A stretch of 63,588 nucleotides of DNA, taken from positions 1-63,588 of the forward strand of contig USGK01000006.1 of the NCBI GenBank assembly GCA_900554175.1. The letters are read 5' to 3'. The position numbers were made by a program, and so were the translations under genes. Origin of the DNA: an uncultured Clostridium sp. (GTDB taxonomy: Bacteria; Bacillota; Clostridia; TANB77; CAG-508). Positions 31,126-40,805 of this stretch are shown here, piece after piece (position 1 is the first letter of the stretch; each line of letters starts with the position of its first letter). The notes under the pieces were generated by a model, which saw only the letters and a program-made list of their open reading frames with translations, did not search any database and was not told the DNA's origin.

Positions 31126-34100
31126 ATGTCTAATACTCAAATTAATAAAAAACTTTCAATAATAGTACCAGTGTATAATGCGGAAAAATACATGGAAAAA
31201 TGTTTAAATAGATTATTGGAACAATCATATAAAAATATAGAAATAATAATAGTAAATGATTGCTCACAAGGAAATTGTGAAGAGATTGCTAATAAATATC
31301 AAAAATTAGATGATAGAGTAAAATATATAAAACACGAAAAAAATATGGGATTATTTCAAGCACGAATTACGGGGTCAAGCATTGCTAAAGGAGAGTATAT
31401 TGCTTTTTTAGATAGTGATGACTATGTTTCAATAGATTATTATAGAACATTAATGAATAATATTCAGGAAAATAATTCAGATATAGCTATGGGAAATATG
31501 GTTCTTGAATATGACGATGGAAGAAAAGAATCATACAATTTATTTGATACAAAACATTTAAATTTAGTGGGAGAAGAGTGCATAGAGCAATATTTCGAAC
31601 AAGAAGGGCTATCATTTGATTGGCATATAATATGGAATAAGATATATAAAATGGAAATATGGGAAAAAGCGCTAAAACATTATAAAAACATAACAACACA
31701 TTTATTAATGACGGAAGACTTTGCTTTTTCTACAGTTTTATTTTATTATGCAAAAAAACTTACAAAAGTTCAAAATGATTGTGTTTTTTATTGTAAGCAT
31801 GAAACGACTTCTACATCAATTAAAGATTTGACTTTTAAGAAGTTTAAAAAGAATATTTCGGATATAACGACATCTTTCAATTTTGTTGAAAACTTTTTAA
31901 AAGAAGAAAATATTTATGATAAGTATAAAAATAAATTCAATAAATGGAAATGCTTATATGCAAATCAACAAAAATCGTATATAAAAGTATCAGGTATGGC
32001 AAAAGAAGAAAAAGAAACAGCTATGAAAATGGCTGAAGAATTTTATCCAAATGCAGAAGATATAAAAAATTCCGAATATTTTTATACAATAACAACAAAA
32101 TGGGATGATGGCTTAGAAAAAATTAAACTAGCTATTTGTGATAAAAACATTAAATATGTAAGTTTTGATATTTTTGATACTTTAATAAAAAGACCTTTTT
32201 TTGTACCAACAGACTTATTTATTTTGATGAATAAATATTTTAGATTATATACGAATGATGCATCAGGAATGGATTTTTCAAAGATAAGAGTATACTGTGA
32301 GCAATTAACACGTGAAAGAATAGAAAATGAAAAATGCCAAGAGATTACACTAGATGAAATTTATAACACAATAGAAACAGAATATGGTATAGATAAATGT
32401 ATTCTTGAAAAAATGAAAAATAAAGAAATAGAATATGAAATTAGATTTTGTGAGAGAAGAAATATTGGATATGAATTGTATACATTGGCAATGGATATGG
32501 GAAAAAAAGTTGTATTTACATCAGATATGTATTTGTCTAAAGATACTATATATAAAATATTAGAAAAAAATGGATATAAAGATAATTATAAATTATACTT
32601 ATCATCAGAAATAAAATTGTCTAAATCAAGAGGAGATTTATTTAAATATGTTTTAGAAGATTTAAATATAGAAAGTTTAAATATGCTACATATAGGAGAT
32701 AATTATAGATCAGATGTTGAAATGCCTAGAAAATTAAAAATTAAATCTATGCATCTGCCAAAAGCAACAGATGTAGCACAAAATCAAGAAAAAGTAAACT
32801 TATTTGCAAAGATGCTTACTCAAAATATGCCATTTTGGAGAGATAATGCATCAGCAATGAACTTTATAGGTATTAGAACAATGTTTGCAATGTCTGCGAA
32901 TAAATATTTTGATAATCCATTTATAGCTTTTAATCAATATTCAGATTTTAATGCAGATCCATATTTAATTGGATACTATATATTAGGAATGTATACATTT
33001 GGAATATCAAAATGGCTATTAGAAGAAACTCAAGGCAAAGGTTATACCAATATGGTGTTTATGGCAAGAGATGGATATTTGCCAATGGAAGCATATAAAA
33101 TAATGAAAAAATTATATCAAAATGTACCAAAAGAAAAATATTTGTATGTATCAAGAAAAGCTCTAGTACCAATAACAATAATGAATAAATTAGACTTTTA
33201 TAAATTACCAGAATGCATAAATGTAACCAAACATACTCCAAGAGAAATATTGAAGTATTTAAAAGATTGCATTAATGAGAATTGTAACACCGAAAAGATA
33301 TTAAAGCAGTATGATATAGATATAGATGGAAAATTAAAGAATACGTTAGAATTTAACAAATTTATAAAAGTCGTTATAGATAATTTATATGATGAGCAAA
33401 AACATATGACTAATTTGTCAAAATTAAAAACGTATTTTGATAAGTTTTATGAAGAAAAATCAGCAACATTTGATATTGGATATAGTGCAAGACCTGAATT
33501 ATTTTTATCAAATTTGTGTAAAAAACCGATAGATACATTTTTTCTAAATATAAATAAGGATGAGGCACTTAGACATTCAGATATGGCAAACTTTAAATTA
33601 AAGACATTTTTTAGTGGAAAACCTTCTGCAACAGGTTTCTCATATGAGACAATGTTATCAGCATTAGCACCATCTTGTATAGGCTATAATATAAGTGATG
33701 ATAAAATAGAGCCAGTATTTGAGAATTACAATAAGACATATCAAGAGGAATTTATAATTAGTATTATGCAAAACTCAGCTATAGAATTTGTACAAGATAT
33801 TACAAATATATTTGGTGAAGAAATAAAAGAATTATATTATGAAAAATATTATATTTCACTACCAGTAATGGCTTATATAAATTCAGCAAAAGAAATAGAT
33901 AAATCTATATTCAATGCAATTTATTTTGAAGATGATGTTCGTTTAAATGAACCTGTTAAAATGACAACAGAATGGAATAGAGAATTAGGATTTAAAAATC
34001 AAAGACCAATGAGAGAATTAATTTATGGTGGATCTTATATAAGTAAAGAAGAAACATATGGATATTTGGATTATAATAGGTATCCAGATTTGGAGCATCA

Positions 34101-34287
34101 TAGTAAACCAGTTAGATTGGTATACTATTTATTATATGATAGAGAAACATTTAAAAGAAGAATGAGAGAAATATTTAAAAAACATAATATTTTATTTTCA
34201 GTAGGTAAAGGAATGTATAATTTTGGAGGAAGATTTAAAAAAGCAGTATATAAAGGAATCCATAAAATCAAAGGAGGACAAAACTAG
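31126..34287 (+). CDS. large GT2 + HAD-like multidomain polysaccharide enzyme
   Basis: A 1053-aa protein. Residues about 9-240 are GT2: SIIVPVYNAEKYMEKCLNRLL, VNDCSQGN and AFLDSDDYVS near 95. Residues about 345-560 are a HAD-superfamily domain: SFDIFDTLIKRP gives the DxD-type nucleophile motif, FTSDMYLSK motif II, KSRGDLF the Lys, and HIGDNYRSDVEMP motif IV. The remaining ~490 residues (YLYVSRKALVPI, then FDIGYSARPELFLSN) are a conserved region seen with such HAD-GT proteins but of unknown function. The HAD part could remove a phosphate during polymer assembly; this is inference. Its stop overlaps the next GTG by one base. Confidence 0.85.
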   Translation: MSNTQINKKLSIIVPVYNAEKYMEKCLNRLLEQSYKNIEIIIVNDCSQGNCEEIANKYQKLDDRVKYIKHEKNMGLFQARITGSSIAKGEYIAFLDSDDYVSIDYYRTLMNNIQENNSDIAMGNMVLEYDDGRKESYNLFDTKHLNLVGEECIEQYFEQEGLSFDWHIIWNKIYKMEIWEKALKHYKNITTHLLMTEDFAFSTVLFYYAKKLTKVQNDCVFYCKHETTSTSIKDLTFKKFKKNISDITTSFNFVENFLKEENIYDKYKNKFNKWKCLYANQQKSYIKVSGMAKEEKETAMKMAEEFYPNAEDIKNSEYFYTITTKWDDGLEKIKLAICDKNIKYVSFDIFDTLIKRPFFVPTDLFILMNKYFRLYTNDASGMDFSKIRVYCEQLTRERIENEKCQEITLDEIYNTIETEYGIDKCILEKMKNKEIEYEIRFCERRNIGYELYTLAMDMGKKVVFTSDMYLSKDTIYKILEKNGYKDNYKLYLSSEIKLSKSRGDLFKYVLEDLNIESLNMLHIGDNYRSDVEMPRKLKIKSMHLPKATDVAQNQEKVNLFAKMLTQNMPFWRDNASAMNFIGIRTMFAMSANKYFDNPFIAFNQYSDFNADPYLIGYYILGMYTFGISKWLLEETQGKGYTNMVFMARDGYLPMEAYKIMKKLYQNVPKEKYLYVSRKALVPITIMNKLDFYKLPECINVTKHTPREILKYLKDCINENCNTEKILKQYDIDIDGKLKNTLEFNKFIKVVIDNLYDEQKHMTNLSKLKTYFDKFYEEKSATFDIGYSARPELFLSNLCKKPIDTFFLNINKDEALRHSDMANFKLKTFFSGKPSATGFSYETMLSALAPSCIGYNISDDKIEPVFENYNKTYQEEFIISIMQNSAIEFVQDITNIFGEEIKELYYEKYYISLPVMAYINSAKEIDKSIFNAIYFEDDVRLNEPVKMTTEWNRELGFKNQRPMRELIYGGSYISKEETYGYLDYNRYPDLEHHSKPVRLVYYLLYDRETFKRRMREIFKKHNILFSVGKGMYNFGGRFKKAVYKGIHKIKGGQN

Positions 34288-35030
34288 TGAAAGAAAATGA
34301 AGAAAAGTATGCAATAGAAGTTCAAGATGTGTACAAAACATTTAATGTATATTTAGATAAAGCAAATAGTTTAAAAGAAAAAATGCTATTTTGGAAAAGA
34401 AATAAAAAAGAAGTAAGACAAGTTTTAAAGGGTATTAATTTGAATATCAAAAGAGGACAAGCAGTTGCACTTATAGGAGTAAATGGAAGTGGGAAATCTA
34501 CATTATTAAAATTGATGACTAAAATAATATATCCTAATAAAGGAAAGATTATTATAAATGGAAAATTAACATCATTATTAGAGCTTGGTGCTGGTTTTCA
34601 CCCCGATTTTTCTGGAAGAGAAAATATATATTTTAATGCGTCAATATTTGGGTTAACAAAAAAACAAATCGATGATAGATTAGAACAGATTATAGAATTT
34701 TCAGAATTGGGTGATTATATAGATAACCCTGTTAGAACATATTCATCAGGAATGTTTATGAGACTTGCTTTTGCAGTAGCAATAAATGTAGATGCAGATA
34801 TATTATTAGTTGACGAAATTTTATCTGTAGGAGATCAACATTTCCAAGAAAAATGTATAAATAAAATGAAACAATTAAAAAAAGAAGGAAAAACTATGGT
34901 CTTTGTAACACATAGCTTGGATTCAGCTAAAGAATTGTGCGATAGAGCAGTATGGCTTTGTGATGGTGTGTTAAAATTAGATGGAAAGACAAATGAAGTA
35001 ATAGAAAAATATATAGAAGAAACTGCATAA
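34287..35030 (+). CDS. polysaccharide/teichoic acid ABC exporter ATPase (Wzt/TagH type, short form)
   Basis: A 247-aa ATPase that powers export of an undecaprenyl-linked wall glycan. Walker A GVNGSGKST near 64-72, signature YSSGMFMRLAF near 150, Walker B ILLVDEIL and the switch His in THSLDSAKEL are all intact. LTSLLELGAGFHPDFSGRENI is typical of the Wzt/TagH group. It ends after the ATPase core, so it lacks the C-terminal glycan-binding domain of long Wzt proteins. The GTG start is 1 nt into the previous stop and follows AAAGGAGG. It is paired with the permease 14 nt downstream. Confidence 0.92.
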   Translation: MKENEEKYAIEVQDVYKTFNVYLDKANSLKEKMLFWKRNKKEVRQVLKGINLNIKRGQAVALIGVNGSGKSTLLKLMTKIIYPNKGKIIINGKLTSLLELGAGFHPDFSGRENIYFNASIFGLTKKQIDDRLEQIIEFSELGDYIDNPVRTYSSGMFMRLAFAVAINVDADILLVDEILSVGDQHFQEKCINKMKQLKKEGKTMVFVTHSLDSAKELCDRAVWLCDGVLKLDGKTNEVIEKYIEETA

Positions 35031-35044
35031 GAAGGGAGAAATAA

Positions 35045-35818
35045 ATGAAATTTTTTAAATCGTTATATGAATATAGAGAATTATTAAAAACTAGTATTAG
35101 TAAAGATGTAAGAGGAAAATATAAAAATTCAGTATTAGGAATATTATGGTCATTTTTAAATCCCCTTTTACAGATAGCAGTATATGCAATAGTATTCCCA
35201 CTTATTATGAAAAACAATTTACCTAATTATACAGTTTTTCTATGTTGTGGATTAATACCTTGGAATTTCTTTTCAGCAGCAATTTCAAGAACTTCTTTTA
35301 CTATGGTTGAAAATGGAAATATAATTAAAAAAGTATATTTTCCAAGAGAAATATTGCCATTATCTGTGGTAACAAGTGAAGCCGTAAATTTTATAATTTC
35401 AACAATTATAATTTTAGCTTTTGTTTTAGGATATGGCATGGGAATTAGCAAATTTATAATATTTTATCCACTAGTATTATTAGTGCAATATGTATTATTG
35501 ATAGGAATTTCTTTTATAGTATCTAGTGTGACAGTTTATTTTAGAGATTTACAACATTTTATAGGAATAGCTTTACAATTGTTATTTTATGCAACGCCTA
35601 TAGTATATGCACCAGGACAGATACCAGAAGGATTTCAATGGATATTACAATTCAATCCTATGACATATGTAATAAATGGTTATAGAGATATTTTTTATTA
35701 CAAAAAAATGCCTGATTTATCTTCAATGGCAATGGTTTTAGGAATTGGTATAATTATATGTTTGATAGGATACTTCATATTTAGCAAATTACAAAGAAGA
35801 TTTGCAGAAGAATTATAA
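35045..35818 (+). CDS. polysaccharide/teichoic acid ABC exporter permease (Wzm/TagG type)
   Basis: A 257-aa ABC-2 permease with six membrane helices. The N-terminal amphipathic region ELLKTSISKDVRGKYKNS, then LGILWSFLNPLLQIAVYAIVF, the TSFTMVENGNIIKKVYFPRE loop and the C-terminal PIVYAPGQIPEG and FNPMTYVINGYRDIFYY are standard for the TagG/Wzm/RfbA group. It forms the export channel with the ATPase encoded before it. AGAAGGGAGA provides the ribosome site. The last gene of the exporter pair precedes a GT-C membrane enzyme by 12 nt. Confidence 0.93.
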   Translation: MKFFKSLYEYRELLKTSISKDVRGKYKNSVLGILWSFLNPLLQIAVYAIVFPLIMKNNLPNYTVFLCCGLIPWNFFSAAISRTSFTMVENGNIIKKVYFPREILPLSVVTSEAVNFIISTIIILAFVLGYGMGISKFIIFYPLVLLVQYVLLIGISFIVSSVTVYFRDLQHFIGIALQLLFYATPIVYAPGQIPEGFQWILQFNPMTYVINGYRDIFYYKKMPDLSSMAMVLGIGIIICLIGYFIFSKLQRRFAEEL

Positions 35819-35830
35819 TTAGGAGATTAG

Positions 35831-37336
35831 ATGAAAAAAAATATTAAGTTAAAAGAATTTATTGATATAAACAAAAATAATATTTATGTATTTATTGTAA
35901 TGTTTTTATTTTCAATAATTATATGTACAAATTTTTTAAAAATACATTTTGCGCAAGACACATACTGTTTATATTCATATGGATATAATAATTATATATT
36001 ACATTTTTTACGTTCTGCAAGATTTTTCAGTGCTTTAGAATTGTGGATATCACAATTACTAAATATAACTTTTTTTACAAATTTAAAGATTATGTCTATT
36101 ATAGGCATTATTTTGATAACAGTAGCATGGTTTGTGTTATATAAATTTGTTTTAAAGTTAATAAATAATGAAAAATCAGTATATTGTAATATTCTAATAG
36201 CAAGTATTACTTTTTCAATTTTATATAATTTTTCAAGTTGTGAAATGTTTATATTTGCTGAATCTGGAATTATGTGTTTATCTATATTATTTTCTGTAAT
36301 TGGAGCATGTATATTTAATTCTAATATAAAACATAAATACATATTGAGTTTTATATTTGTAGTTTTATCTTCAATTGCATATCAAGCTACTATCTCGTTA
36401 TTTGTAGTAATAGCTTTAATAATTGAAATATATAGAAATAAAGGAAAAGCTAAGAAAATAATAGGTGAAGCATTCCTAATAGGAATTTTTTTTGGAGGAG
36501 CGCTTTCTTTAAATTTGGTCTTAGTTAAAATTATTGAACATATATTGGGAGATATAATTAGACCCACAGCATTTCCTACAATTGGAATTATTATAGAAAC
36601 TATAAAGAATTATGGAAATATAATGGCATTTGATACATTTAAAGTATTGCCAAGATATTCTTATGTGGTAGTTTTAGCAATTATTACATTATGGTACATA
36701 TTTAATAATTGTAGAAAAAAAGATTACTTTTCAATTTTAGAATATATAATATTAATTTTGGTTTCATTTATAATGCCTTTATTGCCAGTAATAGTGACGG
36801 CACAAGATCAACAATATTTGGAACCAAGAATGACTTTTAGTTATGCATCATTATTAGGCTGTTTAGTTTTATATATAGTTCTAAAATTTAATATAAAAGA
36901 CGGAATTGTTAACAAGAAAATTGCAATCATTTTCGCAGTAGGGATAATGATTTTAAATGCAATGTATTTTGTAAGAAACTCGACAGAAAATATTGTATGT
37001 GGATATTTGGATAGGAATGTTGCAAAGTCAATTTTGGAAGAAATTTACGAATATCAAAATAAAAACAATATAAAAATAGAAAATATAGGAATCTCATATG
37101 ACCAAAAATCTACAACATATTATGACGGTCAACCATCCTTAGAAACTACAAATGTTAGGAGTATGGTAACAAATTGGGCTGCTGTTCAGGTTTTAGAGCT
37201 ATATAGCGGGGAGAAATATAAAGTAGTGGATACGCCAGATGATGTAAAACAGGAATTTCTAAAATATGATTGGCATTTTTATAATCCAAAACAATTAGTG
37301 TTTAAAGAAAATAATTTATATATTTGTTTATATTAA
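35831..37336 (+). CDS. GtrII-like multi-TM glucosyltransferase (GT-C)
   Basis: A 501-aa membrane protein with about ten to eleven hydrophobic helices between 18 and 385 and a C-terminal outside domain (about 395-501). After the first helix the outside loop KIHFAQDTYCLYSYGYNN carries an acidic residue, as in GtrII-like (PF14264) and other GT-C enzymes using polyprenyl-phosphate sugars. The loop around RSARFFSALELWISQLL matches the GR-W pattern of the family. It probably decorates the exported polymer outside the cell, using donors made by GtrB-like enzymes upstream in the window. Family call is by overall pattern, so moderate confidence. It ends the cluster before a terminator. Confidence 0.7.
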   Translation: MKKNIKLKEFIDINKNNIYVFIVMFLFSIIICTNFLKIHFAQDTYCLYSYGYNNYILHFLRSARFFSALELWISQLLNITFFTNLKIMSIIGIILITVAWFVLYKFVLKLINNEKSVYCNILIASITFSILYNFSSCEMFIFAESGIMCLSILFSVIGACIFNSNIKHKYILSFIFVVLSSIAYQATISLFVVIALIIEIYRNKGKAKKIIGEAFLIGIFFGGALSLNLVLVKIIEHILGDIIRPTAFPTIGIIIETIKNYGNIMAFDTFKVLPRYSYVVVLAIITLWYIFNNCRKKDYFSILEYIILILVSFIMPLLPVIVTAQDQQYLEPRMTFSYASLLGCLVLYIVLKFNIKDGIVNKKIAIIFAVGIMILNAMYFVRNSTENIVCGYLDRNVAKSILEEIYEYQNKNNIKIENIGISYDQKSTTYYDGQPSLETTNVRSMVTNWAAVQVLELYSGEKYKVVDTPDDVKQEFLKYDWHFYNPKQLVFKENNLYICLY

Positions 37337-37346
37337 AATAAAAAAC

Positions 37347-37382
37347 CATTATGTATTTATATGACATAATGTTTTTTTATTT
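37347..37382 (+). terminator. terminator of the polysaccharide cluster
   Basis: CATTATGT (37347-37354) pairs with ACATAATG (37364-37371), with an A-run before and T7 after. Confidence 0.8.
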
Positions 37383-37429
37383 TATGAAATATGTTTGAAA
37401 ATTTGGAAGAAATAGTATAAAAAAATTCA

Positions 37430-37458
37430 TTGACTTTAAAAAATTCTTATGGTAGAAT
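37430..37458 (+). promoter_or_regulatory. sigma-A promoter of the glucosaminidase gene
   Basis: TTGACT at 37430-37435 and TAGAAT at 37453-37458, spacer 17. The leader is about 70 nt and ends in TTAGGAGGAAG. Confidence 0.75.
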
Positions 37459-37532
37459 TATTTTGGTTACAGTAGATATAAATAAAAAAATGTAAAATTA
37501 TAAAAGTTTATATCATATTAGGAGGAAGAATA

Positions 37533-40268
37533 ATGAAAAAAAATAAGGTTATTTTAAGTATTTTTATGATAATTTTTGTAATATTCGTAACAAAAACAAA
37601 CAGTTATGCAAAAGCAGAAAAGGTAAGAAATAACGGTATATACAAAATATCAATTGGTAGAAATCCAACTGAAGCATTAGAAGTTGCAGGAAATAATCAA
37701 GATAATAATGCAAAAGTAGGAATATGGAATTATGGAGAGGCTTTATGGCAGAAGTTTTATTTTGAATATCAAGATGGTTTTTATAAAATAACAGCAATGC
37801 ATACAGGAAAAAGTTTAACAATAAAAAATAATACAATAAAAGAGGGAACAGATATAGTACAATCTGATTACACAGGAGCTGACGGCCAAAAGTGGGTATT
37901 AAGAGACAGTAATAAAAATGGTTGGATAATATCATCGTTAAGTAATCCAGATTTATCAATAAGTGTACAGGGGTCAATACAAAATGGATCGAAAATGATA
38001 TTATCAAAAACAAAAGATAATGATAATCAAATGTTCTATTTATACGATATAAGTAACAGTGAGAGAACTCATAAAGATGGTATATATAAAATGGCAGTTG
38101 GAATAAGCTCAAATAAGGCATTAGAAGTAGCTGGAAACAATGTAGATAACAATGCAAAACTAGGAATATGGGATTATGGTGATGCAGCATGGCAAAAGTT
38201 TTACTTTAAATATGAAGAAGGATATTACAAAATAACAGCAATGCATACAGGAAAGAGTTTAACAGCAAGAAATAATAGTATAAAAGAAGGAATAGAAGTA
38301 GTACAAGCAGATTATGTCGGAAATAGTAGTCAAAAATGGATTCTAAGAGATAGTAATAAAAATGGTTGGGTAATTTCACCATTAAGTAATCCTAATTTAG
38401 CAATAAGTATACAAGGAGCAATACAAAATGGATCGAAAATGATATTATCAAAAACAAAAGATAATAATAATCAAATGTTATATTTATATAATATAACTAA
38501 TAATGAAAAGAACCACGATAATGCTAATTATGAAATTTTGATTGGAAAAGATCCTAATAAAGGCTTGGAAGTAGCAGGAAACAACAAAGATAATAATGCA
38601 AAAGTAGGAATATGGGATTATGGTAATGTAGCATGGCAGAGATTTAAGCTTGAATATAAAGAGGGTTATTATAAAATAACTGCAACTCATACAGGAAAGA
38701 GTTTAACAGTAAAAGATAATAGTATAAAAGAGGGAACAGACATAGTACAATCTGATTATACAGGAAGTGATAGCCAAAAATGGATACTAAGAGACAGTTA
38801 TAAAAATGGATGGATAATTTCTCCTTTATGTAATCCACAACTGGCAATAAGTGTACAAGGTTCAATACAAAATGGATCGAAAATTATATTATCAAAGACA
38901 CAAGATAATAATAATCAAATGTTTTATTTAGTGAAATATGACAATGTTACCAAAACAGTTGCAAATAGTACGTATGAATTAGCAGTTGGAGCAGATAGCA
39001 GTAAAGCATTAGAGGTAGCTGGAAGTAATCAAGATAATAATGCAAAAGTAGGAATATGGACATTTGGAAATTCTAGAGGTCAAAAATTTAATTTAGAATA
39101 TGTTAATGGATTTTATAAGATAACAGCTGCTCATTCAGGGAAAAGCTTAACTGTAAAAGGAAATAATATTACAAATGGAGTAGAAATTGTCCAAGACGAA
39201 TATAGAGGCGAAATTGGACAAATGTGGATGGTAGTTGATAGTAAAATAAATGGTTGGGTGATTTCTCCAATTTCAAGACAAGACTTAGCAATCACTATAC
39301 AAAATAAAATAGAAAACGGGTCAAAAGTTATTTTAGATGCTAAACAAAAAGGAAACAATAGACAGATGTTTTATATGTATAAAACAAATATTAGTGTTAA
39401 TATAAATACCGAAAAATATCCTGGTGTTGCTGAAGCACTTGATACAATTGCAGCAGCACATCCAAATTGGCAATTTGAAATATTATATACAAACGTAGAT
39501 TTCTATACAGCTGTAAAAGGTGAATATGAATATGCTAATAAAAAAGGAAATTTAGTGTATACACCAACATATAACGGTAATTGGATTGCATCAAATCCAT
39601 ATGTTAGTGGAGTATGGGCCTCAGCATCATATAATGGAATAGCATATTTTATGGATACACGTAATTTCTTAAACGATATAGATATTTTTCAATTTGTAGA
39701 TTTAGGAAATTATTCAAGTAGTGGTGCATCACTTAGTTCAATACAATACCAAGTTAATGGAACATTTTTAGAAAAAAATGCTGAAGATATTAGAAATGCC
39801 TGTAAAAATAGAAATATTAATCCGTATTATGTAATTGCAAGATTATTCCAAGAACAGGGAAAAGATGGTTCGGCAACAATCAATATGGATGGTGGAGATG
39901 GAAAAAAATATTATAATCCATTTAATATAGGTGCAGTTGTAGGAAAAGATGTTGAAACAGCATTAGAAAAAGCTAAAAGTGAAGGCTGGGATACTATGCA
40001 AAAAGGATTAGAAGGCGGTATTAAAGTATTAAAAAGTAATTACATAGATAAAAAACAAAATACTTTATATTTAAATAAATTTGATGTTAACCCTGCAAGT
40101 GGAGGAGGATTATATAATCATCAATATATGCAAAACTTATCTGCAGCATATAGTGAGGCAAGAACATTTAGAAGTGCATATGTAAGTACAGGAACATTAA
40201 ATAATCAGATTAAATTTATAATACCTGTTTTTGAAAATATGCCAAAATCACCAGCAAGCAGACCATAA
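37533..40268 (+). CDS. secreted N-acetylglucosaminidase with four ricin-type beta-trefoil repeats
   Basis: A 911-aa exported wall hydrolase. A signal peptide covers about 1-27. Four similar ~148-residue modules follow (about 36-178, 184-328, 332-476, 480-628), each with ALEVAGNN-type, KVGIW-type, FYKITAMHTGKSLT-type and QxxNGSKxIL-type blocks of RICIN/beta-trefoil lectin domains. The C-terminal catalytic domain (about 634-905) resembles endo-beta-N-acetylglucosaminidases: YVIARLFQEQGKDGSA near 770 supplies the likely catalytic Glu, followed by YYNPFNIGA and GLYNHQYMQNL. The trefoils probably bind wall glycans. It follows the polysaccharide cluster, from a promoter of its own, which suggests that polymer could be the ligand (inference). 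Confidence 0.87.
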   Translation: MKKNKVILSIFMIIFVIFVTKTNSYAKAEKVRNNGIYKISIGRNPTEALEVAGNNQDNNAKVGIWNYGEALWQKFYFEYQDGFYKITAMHTGKSLTIKNNTIKEGTDIVQSDYTGADGQKWVLRDSNKNGWIISSLSNPDLSISVQGSIQNGSKMILSKTKDNDNQMFYLYDISNSERTHKDGIYKMAVGISSNKALEVAGNNVDNNAKLGIWDYGDAAWQKFYFKYEEGYYKITAMHTGKSLTARNNSIKEGIEVVQADYVGNSSQKWILRDSNKNGWVISPLSNPNLAISIQGAIQNGSKMILSKTKDNNNQMLYLYNITNNEKNHDNANYEILIGKDPNKGLEVAGNNKDNNAKVGIWDYGNVAWQRFKLEYKEGYYKITATHTGKSLTVKDNSIKEGTDIVQSDYTGSDSQKWILRDSYKNGWIISPLCNPQLAISVQGSIQNGSKIILSKTQDNNNQMFYLVKYDNVTKTVANSTYELAVGADSSKALEVAGSNQDNNAKVGIWTFGNSRGQKFNLEYVNGFYKITAAHSGKSLTVKGNNITNGVEIVQDEYRGEIGQMWMVVDSKINGWVISPISRQDLAITIQNKIENGSKVILDAKQKGNNRQMFYMYKTNISVNINTEKYPGVAEALDTIAAAHPNWQFEILYTNVDFYTAVKGEYEYANKKGNLVYTPTYNGNWIASNPYVSGVWASASYNGIAYFMDTRNFLNDIDIFQFVDLGNYSSSGASLSSIQYQVNGTFLEKNAEDIRNACKNRNINPYYVIARLFQEQGKDGSATINMDGGDGKKYYNPFNIGAVVGKDVETALEKAKSEGWDTMQKGLEGGIKVLKSNYIDKKQNTLYLNKFDVNPASGGGLYNHQYMQNLSAAYSEARTFRSAYVSTGTLNNQIKFIIPVFENMPKSPASRP
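37640..39380 (+). repeat. four tandem ~445-bp DNA repeats encoding the trefoil modules
   Basis: The DNA itself repeats, not only the protein. The block AATGGATCGAAAATGATATT occurs identically at about 37982 and 38427 and nearly so at about 38872. AATAATGCAAAAGTAGGAAT recurs at about 37704, 38594 and 39039. The fourth copy is the most divergent. This suggests recent duplication and possible copy-number change. Confidence 0.8.
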
Positions 40269-40320
40269 GTATATGTAGTAAGAAAGTATCTAAAAATTAA
40301 TTTGATTGGAGAAAAATAAA

Positions 40321-40782
40321 ATGAAAAAAATATTTAGATTAATATTTATTAGTATTATAATTCTTTTGGCATTTAGTATATATAATTTTGTATATGCAAA
40401 TGAAGAGGATGGAAGATTAGTAGATATACCTGTGCCACCCGCTAGTTCTGGGCATGCGGATGTTACATCTGAAGAAAGTGAACAACAAACTGAAGATTAT
40501 GAAAAACAACAAAAAAATAATACAAATGAATTTAATTATAATGAAGATATAGAAGCAGAACAAAAAAGAGAAAACGAAAGCTCAGAAAAAAACATTCAAA
40601 ATGTAGTTGAAAATAATACAGAAGTTAAGAATAATGAAATCGTTAATGAAGATAATAATAAAAGTGAAGAAAATAACTCTAATAACAAAAGAAAAAATAT
40701 TATTAAAACAAGTGGAATTATTATAGTTATTGCAATTATTATAGTGGCAATTATATCTTTCAATAAAAAGAAAAATTCATAA
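40321..40782 (+). CDS. small surface protein: signal peptide, Asn/Glu-rich linker, C-terminal TM
   Basis: Not recognised. 153 aa from an ATG with TTGGAG ten bases upstream. It has a signal peptide (about 1-24, ending VYAN), then EDGRLVDIPVPPASSGHADV, a low-complexity stretch of Glu, Asn and Lys (about 45-120), a basic patch NNKRKN, and a C-terminal membrane helix (about 127-146) with a Lys-rich end. The layout resembles a stalk anchored in the membrane without LPXTG. It follows the glucosaminidase by 52 nt with no terminator seen, so the pair may be cotranscribed. Confidence 0.65.
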   Translation: MKKIFRLIFISIIILLAFSIYNFVYANEEDGRLVDIPVPPASSGHADVTSEESEQQTEDYEKQQKNNTNEFNYNEDIEAEQKRENESSEKNIQNVVENNTEVKNNEIVNEDNNKSEENNSNNKRKNIIKTSGIIIVIAIIIVAIISFNKKKNS

Positions 40783-40805
40783 AAAACAAAGAAGGATTTG
40801 GTATT

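Noticed and set aside
37564..38190. 208-aa minus-strand frame opposite the ricin repeats.
   Set aside because: Hydrophobic, His/Tyr/Leu-rich shadow of a repeat-coding strand; repeated in each module only because the sense strand repeats.
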